Of a stretch of DNA of 64,000 bases, positions 37,689-46,402 are shown piece by piece (positions within the stretch are counted from its first letter, which is position 1; each line of letters opens with the position of its first letter). The position numbers and the translations under genes are program-made. The stretch spans positions 1 through 64,000 of the forward strand of contig NZ_JXOJ01000007.1 in assembly GCF_001017125.1 (NCBI RefSeq), given 5' to 3'. The DNA comes from Methanoculleus sediminis. GTDB lineage: Archaea; Halobacteriota; Methanomicrobia; Methanomicrobiales; Methanoculleaceae. Below the pieces are notes generated by a model. The model searched no databases, was not told the origin of the DNA, and worked only from the letters and a program-made list of their open reading frames with translations.

Positions 37689-38675
37689 ATGGTATCCAAA
37701 TTAACCGAGAAGCCGCTGGCGTCCTGGCGGGGGAAAGACCGCTATGAAGGGCGGATCCTCGATACGCTGACGGTAATCTTTCGAAGCGGCGGATGTTCCT
37801 GGAACCGGTGCCGGATGTGCGGCTACCGGCATGAGCGCTACCCGGACCTCCCCCGGGACGAACTCGCCGAACGGCTGATACGCCAGGTCCGCTGGGTGAA
37901 AGAGAACTTCCGCGACGAGGACTACCAGGTGCTCAAGATCTTCACGTCGGGGAGTTTCTTCGACCCCGACGAGGTTCCCCCTGCCGTCAGGCGCGCAGTC
38001 GCGGAGGCGTTCCGGGGCAAGGCCGTGATCGCCGAGACGCGGCCCGAGTACGTCGACGCCGATGCGGTCCGCGAGTTCCGGGAAGGCATCGATAGCGGCG
38101 ACTGGGACAAGCCGCTCCACGTCGCCGTGGGCCTCGAGACCACGAACGATCTCATCAGGGAGAGGAGCATCGACAAGGGGTTCTCGTACGCCGACTTCCT
38201 CCGCGCCGCAGAGGCCGCTCACGCCGCCGGCGCGGGCATGAAGGCCTACCTGCTGATGAAACCGCCGTTCCTGACCGAACGCGAGGCACGCGACGACATG
38301 ATACGCTCGATCAGAGACGTCGCTCCCGTCGCGGACAGCATCTCCATGAACCTCTGCACCGTCCAGAGCAGGACCGAGGTCGAACACCTCTGGAAGCAGC
38401 ACGCATACCGGCCGCCGTACCTCTGGAGCGTCCTTGATGTGCTGATAAGTTCCCCGGTGCATATCCTCTGCGACCCCGTCGGCGGCGGACAGATGCGGGG
38501 GCCGCATAACTGCGGTGCCTGCGACGGCCCGATCGTGAAGGGGATCGCCGACTACTCGCTCTCCGGCGACGTCGGGCTCCTGCGTGCCCTTGCGGAGACG
38601 GAGTGCGGGTGCAAAGAAGAGTGGGAGTTCGTGCTGGACGGGGAAGAGCCGTTCTGTATGCCGCTCACCCGTTAG
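37689..38675 (+). CDS. raSEA: Radical SAM archaeosine synthase subunit RaSEA
   Basis: Completes archaeosine (G+) in tRNA: with ArcS it converts the lysine adduct of preQ0 in tRNA to archaeosine. The 328-residue protein matches the family, with an N-terminal cluster motif CSWNRCRMCGYRHE (CxxxxCxxC, residues about 36-44), KIFTSGSFFDPDEVP, GLETTNDLIRERSIDKGFSY and a C-terminal zinc-type cysteine set (CDPVGGGQMRGPHNCGACDGP, ECGCKEEWE). It is divergent from the surface-protein gene and its stop overlaps that of the convergent ornithine cyclodeaminase gene by 4 bases. Confidence 0.92.
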   Translation: MVSKLTEKPLASWRGKDRYEGRILDTLTVIFRSGGCSWNRCRMCGYRHERYPDLPRDELAERLIRQVRWVKENFRDEDYQVLKIFTSGSFFDPDEVPPAVRRAVAEAFRGKAVIAETRPEYVDADAVREFREGIDSGDWDKPLHVAVGLETTNDLIRERSIDKGFSYADFLRAAEAAHAAGAGMKAYLLMKPPFLTEREARDDMIRSIRDVAPVADSISMNLCTVQSRTEVEHLWKQHAYRPPYLWSVLDVLISSPVHILCDPVGGGQMRGPHNCGACDGPIVKGIADYSLSGDVGLLRALAETECGCKEEWEFVLDGEEPFCMPLTR

Positions 38676-39901
38676 CACTTCTCCTGTTTTTCAAGCTGCT
38701 CGCAGAGCAGCGGGAGGAACGTCCCCGCGTCGCTCACGACGCCGATCGCCTGCGTCGTGCCCCGGTCCATCAGTTTCGTCACCGATGCAGGGTTGATGTC
38801 GACGCAGACGGTCTTGACGTATGACGGGAGGCAGTTCCCGACGGCGATCGAGTGCAGAAGCGTTCCCACCATCACCACCATCCCGAGATCGTGGATATGG
38901 CGGCGCATGGCGTCCTGCGCCTCGACGACGTCCGTGATCGTGTCGGGGAGCGGCCCGTCGTCCCTGATGGACCCGGCGAGCACGAACGGGACGCCCTTCT
39001 TCACGCACTCGTACATGATCCCGCCGGTGACGACCCCCTGGTCGACCGCGTTCCTGATGGAGCCCGCCCGCATGATCTCGCTGATGGCGCGGATGTGGTG
39101 CTTGTGCCCGCCGGTGACGAGCGTGCCCGTCTTGACGTCCATCCCGAGCGATGTGCCGAAGAGGTTGGACTCGATATCGTGGGTGGCGAGCGCGTTCCCC
39201 GCAAAGAGCACGTCGATGTAGCCCGCACGGATCATCTTCGCGAGGGCGTCGGCCGCTCCGGTGTGGACGATGGCGGGGCCGCCGACGAGCGCGATCTTCT
39301 CGCCTTTCTTCTTCGATTTCAGGATCTCGCGGGCGATCTTTGCGATGATCGCCTCGCTCGGCCGCTCGGACGAGACGGTTCCGTGCATGAACTCGAACGT
39401 GCTGACCTTCCTCGGCCGCTCGGGGTAGACCACGCGGACCCCGGTCTCGCTGACGACGACGGCATCCCCTGCCTTGATCTTCGAGATCGGGGTGCAGAAC
39501 GCCCGTTTCTTCTTCTCGTCGACCACGATATGGCAGTCCATCTCGATGCGCTCGACGGGCAGCCATTCGCCCCGGTATTTTACGAAGGTCGGGTGATTGG
39601 TGGTCGAGTAGAACCCCTTCGGCAGGATCCGGTCGCCCTCTGCCGGTACGAGGGTGACGTCGCCGATCTCGGGGGCGCGTGCGCCGAGCCGGTGCAGTTC
39701 GGAGAGGATGGCGTCGAGCTGGTGATCGCCGGGCGCCGTCACGCGCAGCCGTGCGTAACTCGTGTCCGTCTTCAGCTTCCCGACATTGAACGTGAGGATC
39801 TCGAATTCTCCCCCCATATCCATGATCCTGTCAAACACCAGGGTCATGACGCCCGAATCGATGATATGGCCCTCTAGTTCGATTTCCCGGCAGGATTCCA
39901 T
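38672..39901 (-). CDS. Archaeal ornithine cyclodeaminase (TIGR00300 type)
   Basis: Converts ornithine to proline and ammonia in methanogens. The 409-residue protein belongs to the TIGR00300 LOR/SDH-like family; the Methanococcus member was shown to be an ornithine cyclodeaminase. An N-terminal domain (HIIDSGVMTLVFDRIMDMGGEFEIL) precedes a Rossmann-like core with IALVGGPAIVHTGAADALAKMI, FAGNALATHDIESNLFGTSLGMD and TVCVDINPASVTKLMDRGTTQA. Length and motifs are intact. It probably supplies proline, since no standard ProB/A genes are seen here. Confidence 0.88.
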   Translation of the reverse strand: MESCREIELEGHIIDSGVMTLVFDRIMDMGGEFEILTFNVGKLKTDTSYARLRVTAPGDHQLDAILSELHRLGARAPEIGDVTLVPAEGDRILPKGFYSTTNHPTFVKYRGEWLPVERIEMDCHIVVDEKKKRAFCTPISKIKAGDAVVVSETGVRVVYPERPRKVSTFEFMHGTVSSERPSEAIIAKIAREILKSKKKGEKIALVGGPAIVHTGAADALAKMIRAGYIDVLFAGNALATHDIESNLFGTSLGMDVKTGTLVTGGHKHHIRAISEIMRAGSIRNAVDQGVVTGGIMYECVKKGVPFVLAGSIRDDGPLPDTITDVVEAQDAMRRHIHDLGMVVMVGTLLHSIAVGNCLPSYVKTVCVDINPASVTKLMDRGTTQAIGVVSDAGTFLPLLCEQLEKQEKC

Positions 39902-40112
39902 ATATAAGAGTTGGTGATTGTCCGATAATACAGTTTCCCCGCCCGTCTCTCCCCCCGGAACAGTGCGCCTGCCGCCCGTCCGTAACGATGCCCTCCCGGC
40001 CGAGCGCCGCCGCGCACCGGTCCTGATAGTGGGAAGCCTCCGGGGCTCAAATTCCGTTCAACGGCGCTGATAGTATTCAATCGTGCAGTATGACCCCGGC
40101 ACAACCGGAGGC

Positions 40113-40718
40113 CTACGTACTCCGCTTCCGGCAGAGGTATTCCTGCACCAGCGCCAGTTCCTCGCGGGTGTTGACGTTGAAGGCAAGCCGCCTGTCGTGC
40201 AGGAGAAGTTGCAGCTCGTCCTGGGCCGCACCGGAACCGCCCGCCGTCAGGATGTTGATCCCGGCAGGGCAGGCCGGGACGCCGTCGACTTCTTCCGTGT
40301 ACCGCGTGCGGCAGCCGTGCTCCTCGCAGAGGTCGCGGGGCACCCACGTCGAGCATGCCGGTGTTCCCGCCCGGCGCCAGGCGTCCTCTATATCGGCGAC
40401 GATGTCGGGTGCAAGGCAGGGGAGGTCGGATACGCAGGTGAAGAAGGGTGTGCCTTCTTCCTTCAGGTCCGCCGCAGCGGCGTTGATATCCTCGACGTAG
40501 CCGAGCCCTTCCGCTTCGTACAGGGCGACCCCCTGCGCCCGGCACCAGTTCTTGGTGAACGGCGTTTTGTGCGAGGCGACCACGACCACCTCGTGGCCGG
40601 CGGCCGTGAAGGCGCCGGTGACGTAGGAGAGCATCGGCCGTCCGCAGATGGTGACCAGGGGCTTCTCACCCAGGCGGAGACGGGTACCCTCTCCCCCGGC
40701 CATGATCAGGGCAAGCAT
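40113..40718 (-). CDS. cobY: GTP:adenosylcobinamide-phosphate guanylyltransferase
   Basis: Activates adenosylcobinamide phosphate with GTP late in cobamide assembly; it is the archaeal replacement for CobU. The 201-residue nucleotidyltransferase-fold protein starts LALIMAGGEGTRLRLGEKPLV (the nucleotide-binding G-loop) and has VVVASHKTPFTKNW, FFTCVSDLPCLAPDI and ACPAGINILTAGG. It overlaps the end of cobD by 13 bases on the same strand. Neighbouring cobamide genes beyond cobD are not in the window. The 211 bp up to the ornithine cyclodeaminase start hold no clear feature. Confidence 0.92.
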   Translation of the reverse strand: MLALIMAGGEGTRLRLGEKPLVTICGRPMLSYVTGAFTAAGHEVVVVASHKTPFTKNWCRAQGVALYEAEGLGYVEDINAAAADLKEEGTPFFTCVSDLPCLAPDIVADIEDAWRRAGTPACSTWVPRDLCEEHGCRTRYTEEVDGVPACPAGINILTAGGSGAAQDELQLLLHDRRLAFNVNTREELALVQEYLCRKRST

Positions 40719-41704
40719 GCTTCGAGCGCCTCGATGAGTTGCCTGTTCTCTTCATGCGTCCGCACGGCCACGCGGATGTGACGGGGAAGCCCGAAAGACC
40801 GGCAGTCCCGCACCAGGATGCCGCGGGAGAGGAGCCGCTCAACGAGCACTTCCGCCTCCACCGGGACTTCGATAAGGATATAGTTCGCGGACGGGGGCGC
40901 ATAGACGAGACCGAGAGCGTCCAGACGGCTGCAGAGCCAGGCCCGCTCACGGGCAATCCGCTCCCGCGACTCCTCGAGCAGATCGTAGTGCCGGAAAGCC
41001 TCGATCGCGAAGGATTCGGCGAACGTGTTCACCGTCCAGGGAAGGCGCACCGTCTCGACCTTCTCGATGAGCTCGGGCGTGCCGAAGGCGTAGCCGAACC
41101 GGATGCCCGGCACGGCGAAGCTCTTTGTCAGGGAACGCAGCAGAAAGAGGTTCTCGTCCGAGACGTCGACAACGCTCTCGCGCGGGTCGGAGAGTTCGAT
41201 GAACGCTTCGTCGAGGAAGAGGCACGTCCCCTGTCCGGCGGCCGCATCAAGCACCCGGAGGACTTCCTCGCGGGAATAGAGTTTCCCGGTGGGGTTGTTC
41301 GGATTGCAGAGGAACCGGACGGCAGCCCTGCCGTCACCGGCGGTGCACCGGGCACCGGCAAGTCTCACCGCCATCCCGTACTCGGCGAACGTCGGCGACT
41401 CGATACGGGCGGTATCGCCGGGCCCGAGCACGGCAGAACAGAACGCGCGGATCAACTCGACGGATCCGTTGCCGACGGCGACTTCTGCGGCATCGCGCCC
41501 GAATGTTCTGCCGATTTCCTCTTTGAGCGTCTCATAACGGTCGTCCGGGTAATCTTTCAGCGCCGAAGCGTCCGGAATCCAGGGGAACGCCGGAGGATAC
41601 GGATTCACGTTGGCACTGAAATCAAGCACCTCGCCCCTCTTCCGGGTGCGGTGCCAGCGCACCCGACCGCCATGTTCCGCCCTTTTAGGGAGATTATCTC
41701 TCAT
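40706..41704 (-). CDS. cobD: L-threonine-O-3-phosphate decarboxylase
   Basis: PLP enzyme that makes the (R)-1-aminopropan-2-ol phosphate linker of cobamides. The 332-residue fold-type I protein shows DFSANVNPYPPA near the N-terminus, CNPNNPTGKLY, the FLDEAF aspartate, and the PLP lysine in SLTKSFAVPGIRFGY (about 190-204). The closely related histidinol-phosphate aminotransferase is the alternative; the overlap with cobY and the ANxNP N-terminus favour CobD. The two genes form a coupled pair. Confidence 0.88.
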   Translation of the reverse strand: MRDNLPKRAEHGGRVRWHRTRKRGEVLDFSANVNPYPPAFPWIPDASALKDYPDDRYETLKEEIGRTFGRDAAEVAVGNGSVELIRAFCSAVLGPGDTARIESPTFAEYGMAVRLAGARCTAGDGRAAVRFLCNPNNPTGKLYSREEVLRVLDAAAGQGTCLFLDEAFIELSDPRESVVDVSDENLFLLRSLTKSFAVPGIRFGYAFGTPELIEKVETVRLPWTVNTFAESFAIEAFRHYDLLEESRERIARERAWLCSRLDALGLVYAPPSANYILIEVPVEAEVLVERLLSRGILVRDCRSFGLPRHIRVAVRTHEENRQLIEALEACLP

Positions 41705-41783
41705 ATTCGTGGCAACTCTTTGAGGATACGTTGTCGGCTGCTATCCATAAAACCGTTATGTCGGGCAGGATTGCATATCGACA

Positions 41784-41795
41784 GGTATATATACC
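41784..41795 (+). promoter_or_regulatory. Palindromic TATA box of the cdrS-like gene and ftsZ
   Basis: GGTATATATACC, a perfect 12-bp palindrome, about 107 bases before the ribbon-helix-helix gene. Initiation about 25 bases on would fall near 41815, directly before the TCAGA boxes. Confidence 0.6.
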
Positions 41796-41816
41796 ATCCG
41801 AATATTATTATGCCTT

Positions 41817-41889
41817 ATCTGATGCAGTCAGACGAAAAGGTTATGATTGTCTGACAAATGGCCGACAAGGGGCAGCCACATGTCAGATA
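41817..41889 (+). promoter_or_regulatory. Four TCAGA boxes, possible autoregulatory operator
   Basis: ATCTGAT (41817-41823), GTCAGAC (41827-41833), TGTCTGACA (41848-41856) and TGTCAGATA (41881-41889) carry TCAGA on alternating strands. They lie between the expected transcription start and the start codon of a ribbon-helix-helix gene; such proteins usually bind tandem inverted short boxes. Autoregulation is inference. Confidence 0.45.
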
Positions 41890-41901
41890 TGAGTGATTGA
41901 A

Positions 41902-42081
41902 ATGATGGATCGGATTACAATCAGATTGCCACGGCAACAGGTCGAGATGCTCGAGAAGCTGGTGGAGGCTGGCGAATTCCCCACGGTATCGGAGGCCGTG
42001 CGGTATTCGGTCAGGGCGCTTCTTGAAAGGCATGGAAACCGTGTTTTACGTGAGGCCGACCAGATTTCATTCAAAGTTTAG
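41902..42081 (+). CDS. Ribbon-helix-helix protein, CdrS-like
   Basis: A 59-residue DNA-binding protein consisting of one RHH fold: [43 protein letters not shown]. In haloarchaea the short RHH protein CdrS is encoded directly before ftsZ2 and controls cell-division genes. The same gene order holds here, with ftsZ starting 12 bases after this stop, so I call it CdrS-like by size, fold and position. The second ATG at 41905 is an equally good start. It is probably transcribed with ftsZ from the palindromic TATA box. Confidence 0.88.
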   Translation: MMDRITIRLPRQQVEMLEKLVEAGEFPTVSEAVRYSVRALLERHGNRVLREADQISFKV

Positions 42082-42093
42082 GAGGTATTATTG

Positions 42094-43218
42094 ATGCAGA
42101 CGATCATCAACGAGGCGTTAAAACACGCGGAACGTGAGAAGTACGTAAAGACGGACATGGCCGACGGCGAAGACGACATCATCGGCCAGCCGCGCATTGT
42201 CATCGTAGGATGCGGCGGTGCGGGCAACAACACCGTCAACCGGCTGTACCACATGCAGGTCAGCGGTGCGGAAACGATCGCGATCAACACGGACAAGCAG
42301 CACCTGGACATGATCCAGGCCGACAAGAGAGTTCTTGTCGGCAAGTCGCTCACCAAAGGCCTTGGAGCCGGCGGATTCCCCGACGTCGGCAGGCGTGCAG
42401 CCGAGATGGCCCGGCCGACCCTGGAGAGCCTCCTCTGCGACGCCGACCTTGTCTTCATCACCGCCGGCATGGGCGGAGGCACCGGTACGGGCACCGCCCC
42501 GGTCGTCGCGCAGATCGCAAAGGAGCAGGGCGCTATCGTCGTCGGCATGGTCAGCTACCCCTTCCAGGTCGAAAAGGCCCGGCTCCTCCGTGCGGAAGAA
42601 GGGCTTGAACAGCTCTCGGCCTCCGCCGACTCGGTGATCGTGCTCGATAACAACCGCCTCATCAAGTACGTGCCGAACCTCCCGCTCGGCCAGGCGTTCT
42701 CGGTCATGGATCAGCTCATCGCGGAGACCGTCAAGGGCATCAGCGAGACGATCACGGAGCCTTCGCTCATCAACATCGACTACGCCGACGTGCGTGCCAT
42801 CATGAGCAAGGGCGGCGTCGCCGTTATGCTCGTCGGCGAGAGCAAACAGCAGAACAAGGCCGAGAGCGTCGTTCACGAGTGTCTCAACCACCCCCTGCTG
42901 GACATCGACTACCGCGGAGCCACGGGAAGCCTCATCCACATCACGGGCGGGAACGACCTGACCCTCCAGGACGCCGAGGAGATCGCAAGCTCCCTGACTT
43001 ACGAACTCGACCCCCACGCGGACGTCATCTGGGGAGCGCGGGTGAACAGCGAGTACGAAGGAAGAGTTCGCGTCATGGCGGTCATGACCGGCGTAAAAAG
43101 CGCACAGATCCTCGGAAGCCACCGCACCTACGAACCGGCAACGCAGCGGTCCGGTGCACCTGCCGGCAGGCGCATAGCAGGGGACTCGCCGAGCGGGCAC
43201 CTCATCGACTTCCTCTGA
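42094..43218 (+). CDS. ftsZ: Cell division protein FtsZ
   Basis: Tubulin-like GTPase that forms the division ring. The 374-residue protein has the nucleotide-binding loop [22 protein letters not shown], the tubulin signature [16 protein letters not shown] and the T7 catalytic loop ([22 protein letters not shown]). The C-terminus ends in a short variable tail ([16 protein letters not shown], then PSGHLIDFL) that may bind partners such as SepF. Position after the CdrS-like gene and NTDKQHL favour the FtsZ2 group, but this is not certain. GGAGGT at 42081-42086 is seven bases from the ATG; an adjacent TTG at 42091 is less likely. Confidence 0.96.
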   Translation: MQTIINEALKHAEREKYVKTDMADGEDDIIGQPRIVIVGCGGAGNNTVNRLYHMQVSGAETIAINTDKQHLDMIQADKRVLVGKSLTKGLGAGGFPDVGRRAAEMARPTLESLLCDADLVFITAGMGGGTGTGTAPVVAQIAKEQGAIVVGMVSYPFQVEKARLLRAEEGLEQLSASADSVIVLDNNRLIKYVPNLPLGQAFSVMDQLIAETVKGISETITEPSLINIDYADVRAIMSKGGVAVMLVGESKQQNKAESVVHECLNHPLLDIDYRGATGSLIHITGGNDLTLQDAEEIASSLTYELDPHADVIWGARVNSEYEGRVRVMAVMTGVKSAQILGSHRTYEPATQRSGAPAGRRIAGDSPSGHLIDFL

Positions 43219-43241
43219 AATCCTCTACCCTCTTTCATACC

Positions 43242-43247
43242 TTTTTT
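43242..43247 (+). terminator. Oligo-T terminator after ftsZ
   Basis: Six T residues 23 bases after the ftsZ stop, separating it from the next transcription unit. Confidence 0.5.
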
Positions 43248-43287
43248 AAATCGGAATCGTTCCGCGGAGGCGTGCTCCGTGCTCCTA

Positions 43288-43301
43288 CGAAATACTTAAG
43301 A
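43288..43301 (+). promoter_or_regulatory. BRE/TATA promoter upstream of a long leader
   Basis: CGAAATACTTAAGA matches the archaeal BRE-TATA form well. Initiation would be expected around 43320, about 255 bases before the next start codon. Confidence 0.6.
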
Positions 43302-43319
43302 GTACAGATGACGTTTGAA

Positions 43320-43560
43320 TTATAGACGTTCTTGTATAATCCCTCCAGCACGGGGTGTATTGTGCAGGGCACAGATCCAACGGGTCTGCGATTGCCAGAG
43401 TACCGGGGTTGAACACATGAGCAGACAGATGAACGACGGTCTCGATTGCCGAGTCCGGAAACGTCTTTTCTTGTGGTGTAGCCGCTACACGAGCCTCCGG
43501 CATCCTGCAGCACACGGGAGCGGCCTTTTGCTGGCGGGGATATGAGACAGGTACCGAATG
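43320..43560 (+). ncRNA. Candidate structured RNA or long 5' leader
   Basis: About 240 bases without a good gene lie between a strong promoter and the coiled-coil protein ATG. Perfect hairpins are seen: CAGATCC/GGGTCTG (43372-43388, loop AAC) and GTGTAG/CTACAC (43476-43490, loop CCG). GCAC (43348-43351) can pair with GTGC (43362-43365). A 76-codon frame from 43315 starts at TTG, has no ribosome binding site and no domain. It could be a separate small RNA or a regulatory leader; I could not match it to RNase P, SRP RNA or a known riboswitch. Confidence 0.3.
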
Positions 43561-43577
43561 TCGAGGATTGGTAAAGA

Positions 43578-44438
43578 ATGCTGAACGATCTGATTGAAAA
43601 GAGAAAAAAAGTCCTTGCGGAGTCTGAACAGCACAAAGACCGGCGCAACGAGTTGAACGCGCTTGCCAGCAAAAACGCCCGGGAACGCAACACGTTGAAT
43701 GCCCAGACCCGCGAGTTCGTCGAGGAGGCGCAGCAGCACAAGGAGCAGCGGGATAAGATCAACGAGGAAGTCCAGGCGCTGAAAGACCAGAGGAACGAAT
43801 ATAACGACAAGGCAAACGCGCTCTTCGAAGAGATCGAGTCCTTCAAGAGAGAGCACGGCAACCTCCAGAACCGGGGCATCAAGGAACTGCAGAAGCAGAT
43901 CGAGCACCTGGAGTTCAAGCAGCAGACCGAGGTCTACAGCACCGATAAGGAGCGCGAACTGATCGAGAAGATCAAGCAGCTCAAGGCGGCGGCAAAGGAC
44001 CAGGAGGCCGAGCTCGAGCAGAACAAGGAGATGCGGACGAAACTCACCGATGCCCGCGAGTTTCGCCGGCTGGCGTCCGAGATCCACAAGGACGTAACCG
44101 AGAAGGCCGAGGCCGCACAGCAGCACCACGACCTGATGGTGGAGTCCTACAGGAAGGCCGACAAGTCCCGCGAGGAGGCCGATCAGTCCCACCAGCAGTT
44201 CGTCGAAGCCCAGGAGGCTGCGGACGAGGAGCACAAGCAGTTCATCGCCTGCCAGAAGGAACTCCGCGACTACGACAAGGTTATCTCGGGTCTCCGGAAG
44301 AAGACCAAGAAGACCAAAGTCACCAAAGAGCAGAAGGCCGTCCGGAAAGAGGCGGAACGTGTCTTCCAGCAGTTCCGTGACGGCGAGAAGATCACCACCG
44401 ACGATCTGCTCCTGCTTCAGCGTGCAAAACTCATCTAA
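43578..44438 (+). CDS. Archaeal coiled-coil protein, 286 aa
   Basis: Almost entirely coiled coil (residues about 1-230; e.g. LIEKRKKVLAESEQHKDRRNELNALASKNARERNTLN), followed by a basic patch (GLRKKTKKTKVTKEQKAVRKEAERVFQQFRDGEKITTDDLLLLQRAKLI). It matches a conserved euryarchaeal family, often mislabelled phosphoserine phosphatase, whose function is unknown; the fold suggests a structural or DNA- or ribosome-associated role. A second conserved archaeal family, DUF373, follows 55 bp downstream. Oligo-T (44442-44447) ends the unit. Confidence 0.85.
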   Translation: MLNDLIEKRKKVLAESEQHKDRRNELNALASKNARERNTLNAQTREFVEEAQQHKEQRDKINEEVQALKDQRNEYNDKANALFEEIESFKREHGNLQNRGIKELQKQIEHLEFKQQTEVYSTDKERELIEKIKQLKAAAKDQEAELEQNKEMRTKLTDAREFRRLASEIHKDVTEKAEAAQQHHDLMVESYRKADKSREEADQSHQQFVEAQEAADEEHKQFIACQKELRDYDKVISGLRKKTKKTKVTKEQKAVRKEAERVFQQFRDGEKITTDDLLLLQRAKLI

Positions 44439-44441
44439 TAC

Positions 44442-44447
44442 TTTTTT
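44442..44447 (+). terminator. Oligo-T terminator after the coiled-coil gene
   Basis: Six T residues starting four bases after the stop codon. Confidence 0.5.
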
Positions 44448-44493
44448 ACCGCGCTGCAAATCATTTAATAGATCAGAGGCGATGTTCTATTGA

Positions 44494-45621
44494 ATGGCAA
44501 AAGAGCGGACGCTCGTCCTCTGTGTCGATCGCGATGACGATCTCGGGTTCAAGGCCGGGATCGATGGTCCCACCGTGGGCAGAGAGGCATGCCTCCACGC
44601 GGCGACCGCGCTCGCCCTGATCGATCCCGAGGACTCCGACGTCAACGCGATCTTCGAGACGATCCGGCTCTACGACGAACTCACCAAAAAAGGGGAAGAG
44701 GTCGCCGTCGCCGTCATCTGCGGCAACCACATGAATCTGCTCGAAGGCGATCGGCGGGTAGCGTCCGGTCTCGATGCAATTCTCTCCGCAACGGGTTCTA
44801 CATCCTGCATCATCGTGACGGACGGTGCCGAGGACGAGTATGTCCTCCCTATCATCCAGTCCCGGGTGCCGGTCAGCAGCGTGCGGCGGGTCGTGGTCAA
44901 CCAGATGCCGAACCTCGAAGGGACGTACTACATCTTACGACGCCTTCTCGACGACCCGAAGGTCTCGAAGATCGTGCTCGTCCCGCTCGGTCTCGCGATG
45001 CTCCTCTATGCCGTGGGATACCTGCTCGGGTACCCCGAGGGCGCGACCATCGTCGTCGTCGGCGTCATCGGCACCTACCTGCTCTTCAAGGGCGTCGGGA
45101 TAGACGAGGTCTTCGGTTACCTGATCTCCTCGCTGAAAACATCGCTCCACGGCGGGAGGTTCACGTTCGTATCCTACATCGCAGCGATACTGCTCGGTAT
45201 CGTCGGAATTATCCTCGGGCTCATAAGCCTCCTCGAATACTACTCCCCGTTCGGCATCGTCATCCAGATGCTCGCGTTCATCTACGGTGCCGTCGCCTGG
45301 TTCACCGCCGCCGCCCTCGTCGCATCGGTGGGAAAGATCATCGACGTCTTCTTAAACGAGCGCGAGACGATCCAGCGGGTGGTCGCCCTGCCGTTCTTTG
45401 TCCTGGCGATCGGGGCCATCGCCTACGGGGCAAGCACCTACATCCTCTCGATCAGCAGCGAGATCTCCGGGTTCCCCGTAACGAGTACGGGCGGTGCGCT
45501 GTATATCGTCTTCGCGATAATCGGAGGCCTCTTCTGTGCCTTTTTCGGCGTTTACCTCCAGTCGTTCCTGGGCCGGTGGGTCGACGAGCGGGAACCGGTC
45601 GCACTGAAGAGGGAGGCGTAG
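44494..45621 (+). CDS. DUF373 family membrane protein
   Basis: A 375-residue protein of the archaeal DUF373 family. The cytosolic N-terminal domain (TLVLCVDRDDDLGFKAGIDGPTVGREACLHAATALALIDPEDSDVNAIFETIRLYDEL) carries the family's CVDRDDD signature. A C-terminal half of six or seven membrane spans follows (VLVPLGLAMLLYAVGYLLG, FVSYIAAILLGIVGIILGL and others). Function is unknown. Family members are highly conserved in euryarchaea. Confidence 0.9.
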   Translation: MAKERTLVLCVDRDDDLGFKAGIDGPTVGREACLHAATALALIDPEDSDVNAIFETIRLYDELTKKGEEVAVAVICGNHMNLLEGDRRVASGLDAILSATGSTSCIIVTDGAEDEYVLPIIQSRVPVSSVRRVVVNQMPNLEGTYYILRRLLDDPKVSKIVLVPLGLAMLLYAVGYLLGYPEGATIVVVGVIGTYLLFKGVGIDEVFGYLISSLKTSLHGGRFTFVSYIAAILLGIVGIILGLISLLEYYSPFGIVIQMLAFIYGAVAWFTAAALVASVGKIIDVFLNERETIQRVVALPFFVLAIGAIAYGASTYILSISSEISGFPVTSTGGALYIVFAIIGGLFCAFFGVYLQSFLGRWVDEREPVALKREA

Positions 45622-45661
45622 AGGCGCCCTTCCGAGGCGGGGCCGTCTCGCAGGGCCACTC

Positions 45662-46354
45662 TCACTTCTCGACGACGTAGCGGATGAAGCGTTTCGGCCT
45701 GATGCCGACCGTATTGAGGAGCATAACCAGGATATAAACGGCACTCAGGCGGTATTTCCCCATCAGAAGGTATCGCCGCGGCGATACAACGATGGGGAGG
45801 TCGAGCTGGACAAGCCTCCCGTGCCGGCGTGCCGCCCGCGAGAATTCCACGTCCTCCAGGTAGGGGAGCGGCTCGTATCCGCCGATCTCAAAGAAGGCTT
45901 CTCTTCCCACGAATATACCGAAATCCCCGAAGAATGTCTGCGTTCTCGCCGCCAGCAGGTTCCCGAACCTGCTCGTCAGGGAGAGCAGGGGGTCGCGGCT
46001 CGCGAACGTGTGTAAAAAGCCCCCGCCGATGACCCCCTCACGCTCCAGTGCCCGGCCGATCGCGCCCGGGGCATCCGGAGGTATCCTGCAGTCGGCGTGG
46101 AGAAAGAGCAGAGCAGTTCCCATGGCATGCCGGGCTCCGGCGTTCATCTGAACGCCCCGCCCTCGCGGCGAGGAGAGCACGGCGAGTCTGTGAGAGAACG
46201 ATCCCGCTCCCGCTTCGAGTGCTCTGCACGTGCCGTCCGTGCTCCCGCCGTCGACGACGATTAACTCGAGCGGACCCGCGAGATCATCGATATGCGCCAG
46301 AAACGCAGGAATGTTCTCTTCTTCGTTGAGCACCGGCGTGATGATCGAGAGCAT
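45662..46354 (-). CDS. TIGR04283-type glycosyltransferase
   Basis: A 230-residue GT2-family glycosyltransferase: SIITPVLNEEENIPAFLAHI, LIVVDGGSTDGTCRAL, the DXD-like LFLHADCRIPPDA and FGDFGIFVGREAFFEIGGYEPLPYLEDVEFSRAARRHG with the QRRW-like region replaced. This matches the TIGR04283 subfamily named after arsenosugar biosynthesis clusters; that name is by association and the substrate is not established. It is transcribed divergently from the radical SAM gene across a gap of under 100 bp, so the four genes likely share a promoter region. Confidence 0.88.
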   Translation of the reverse strand: MLSIITPVLNEEENIPAFLAHIDDLAGPLELIVVDGGSTDGTCRALEAGAGSFSHRLAVLSSPRGRGVQMNAGARHAMGTALLFLHADCRIPPDAPGAIGRALEREGVIGGGFLHTFASRDPLLSLTSRFGNLLAARTQTFFGDFGIFVGREAFFEIGGYEPLPYLEDVEFSRAARRHGRLVQLDLPIVVSPRRYLLMGKYRLSAVYILVMLLNTVGIRPKRFIRYVVEK

Positions 46355-46402
46355 GCGCGAAAACCTCCTCTCACAAAGACCGCATCTCCGTCACCCACTT
46401 AT

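Noticed and set aside
43320-43560. RNase P RNA or SRP RNA
   Set aside because: None of the conserved sequence blocks of these RNAs could be found on either strand.
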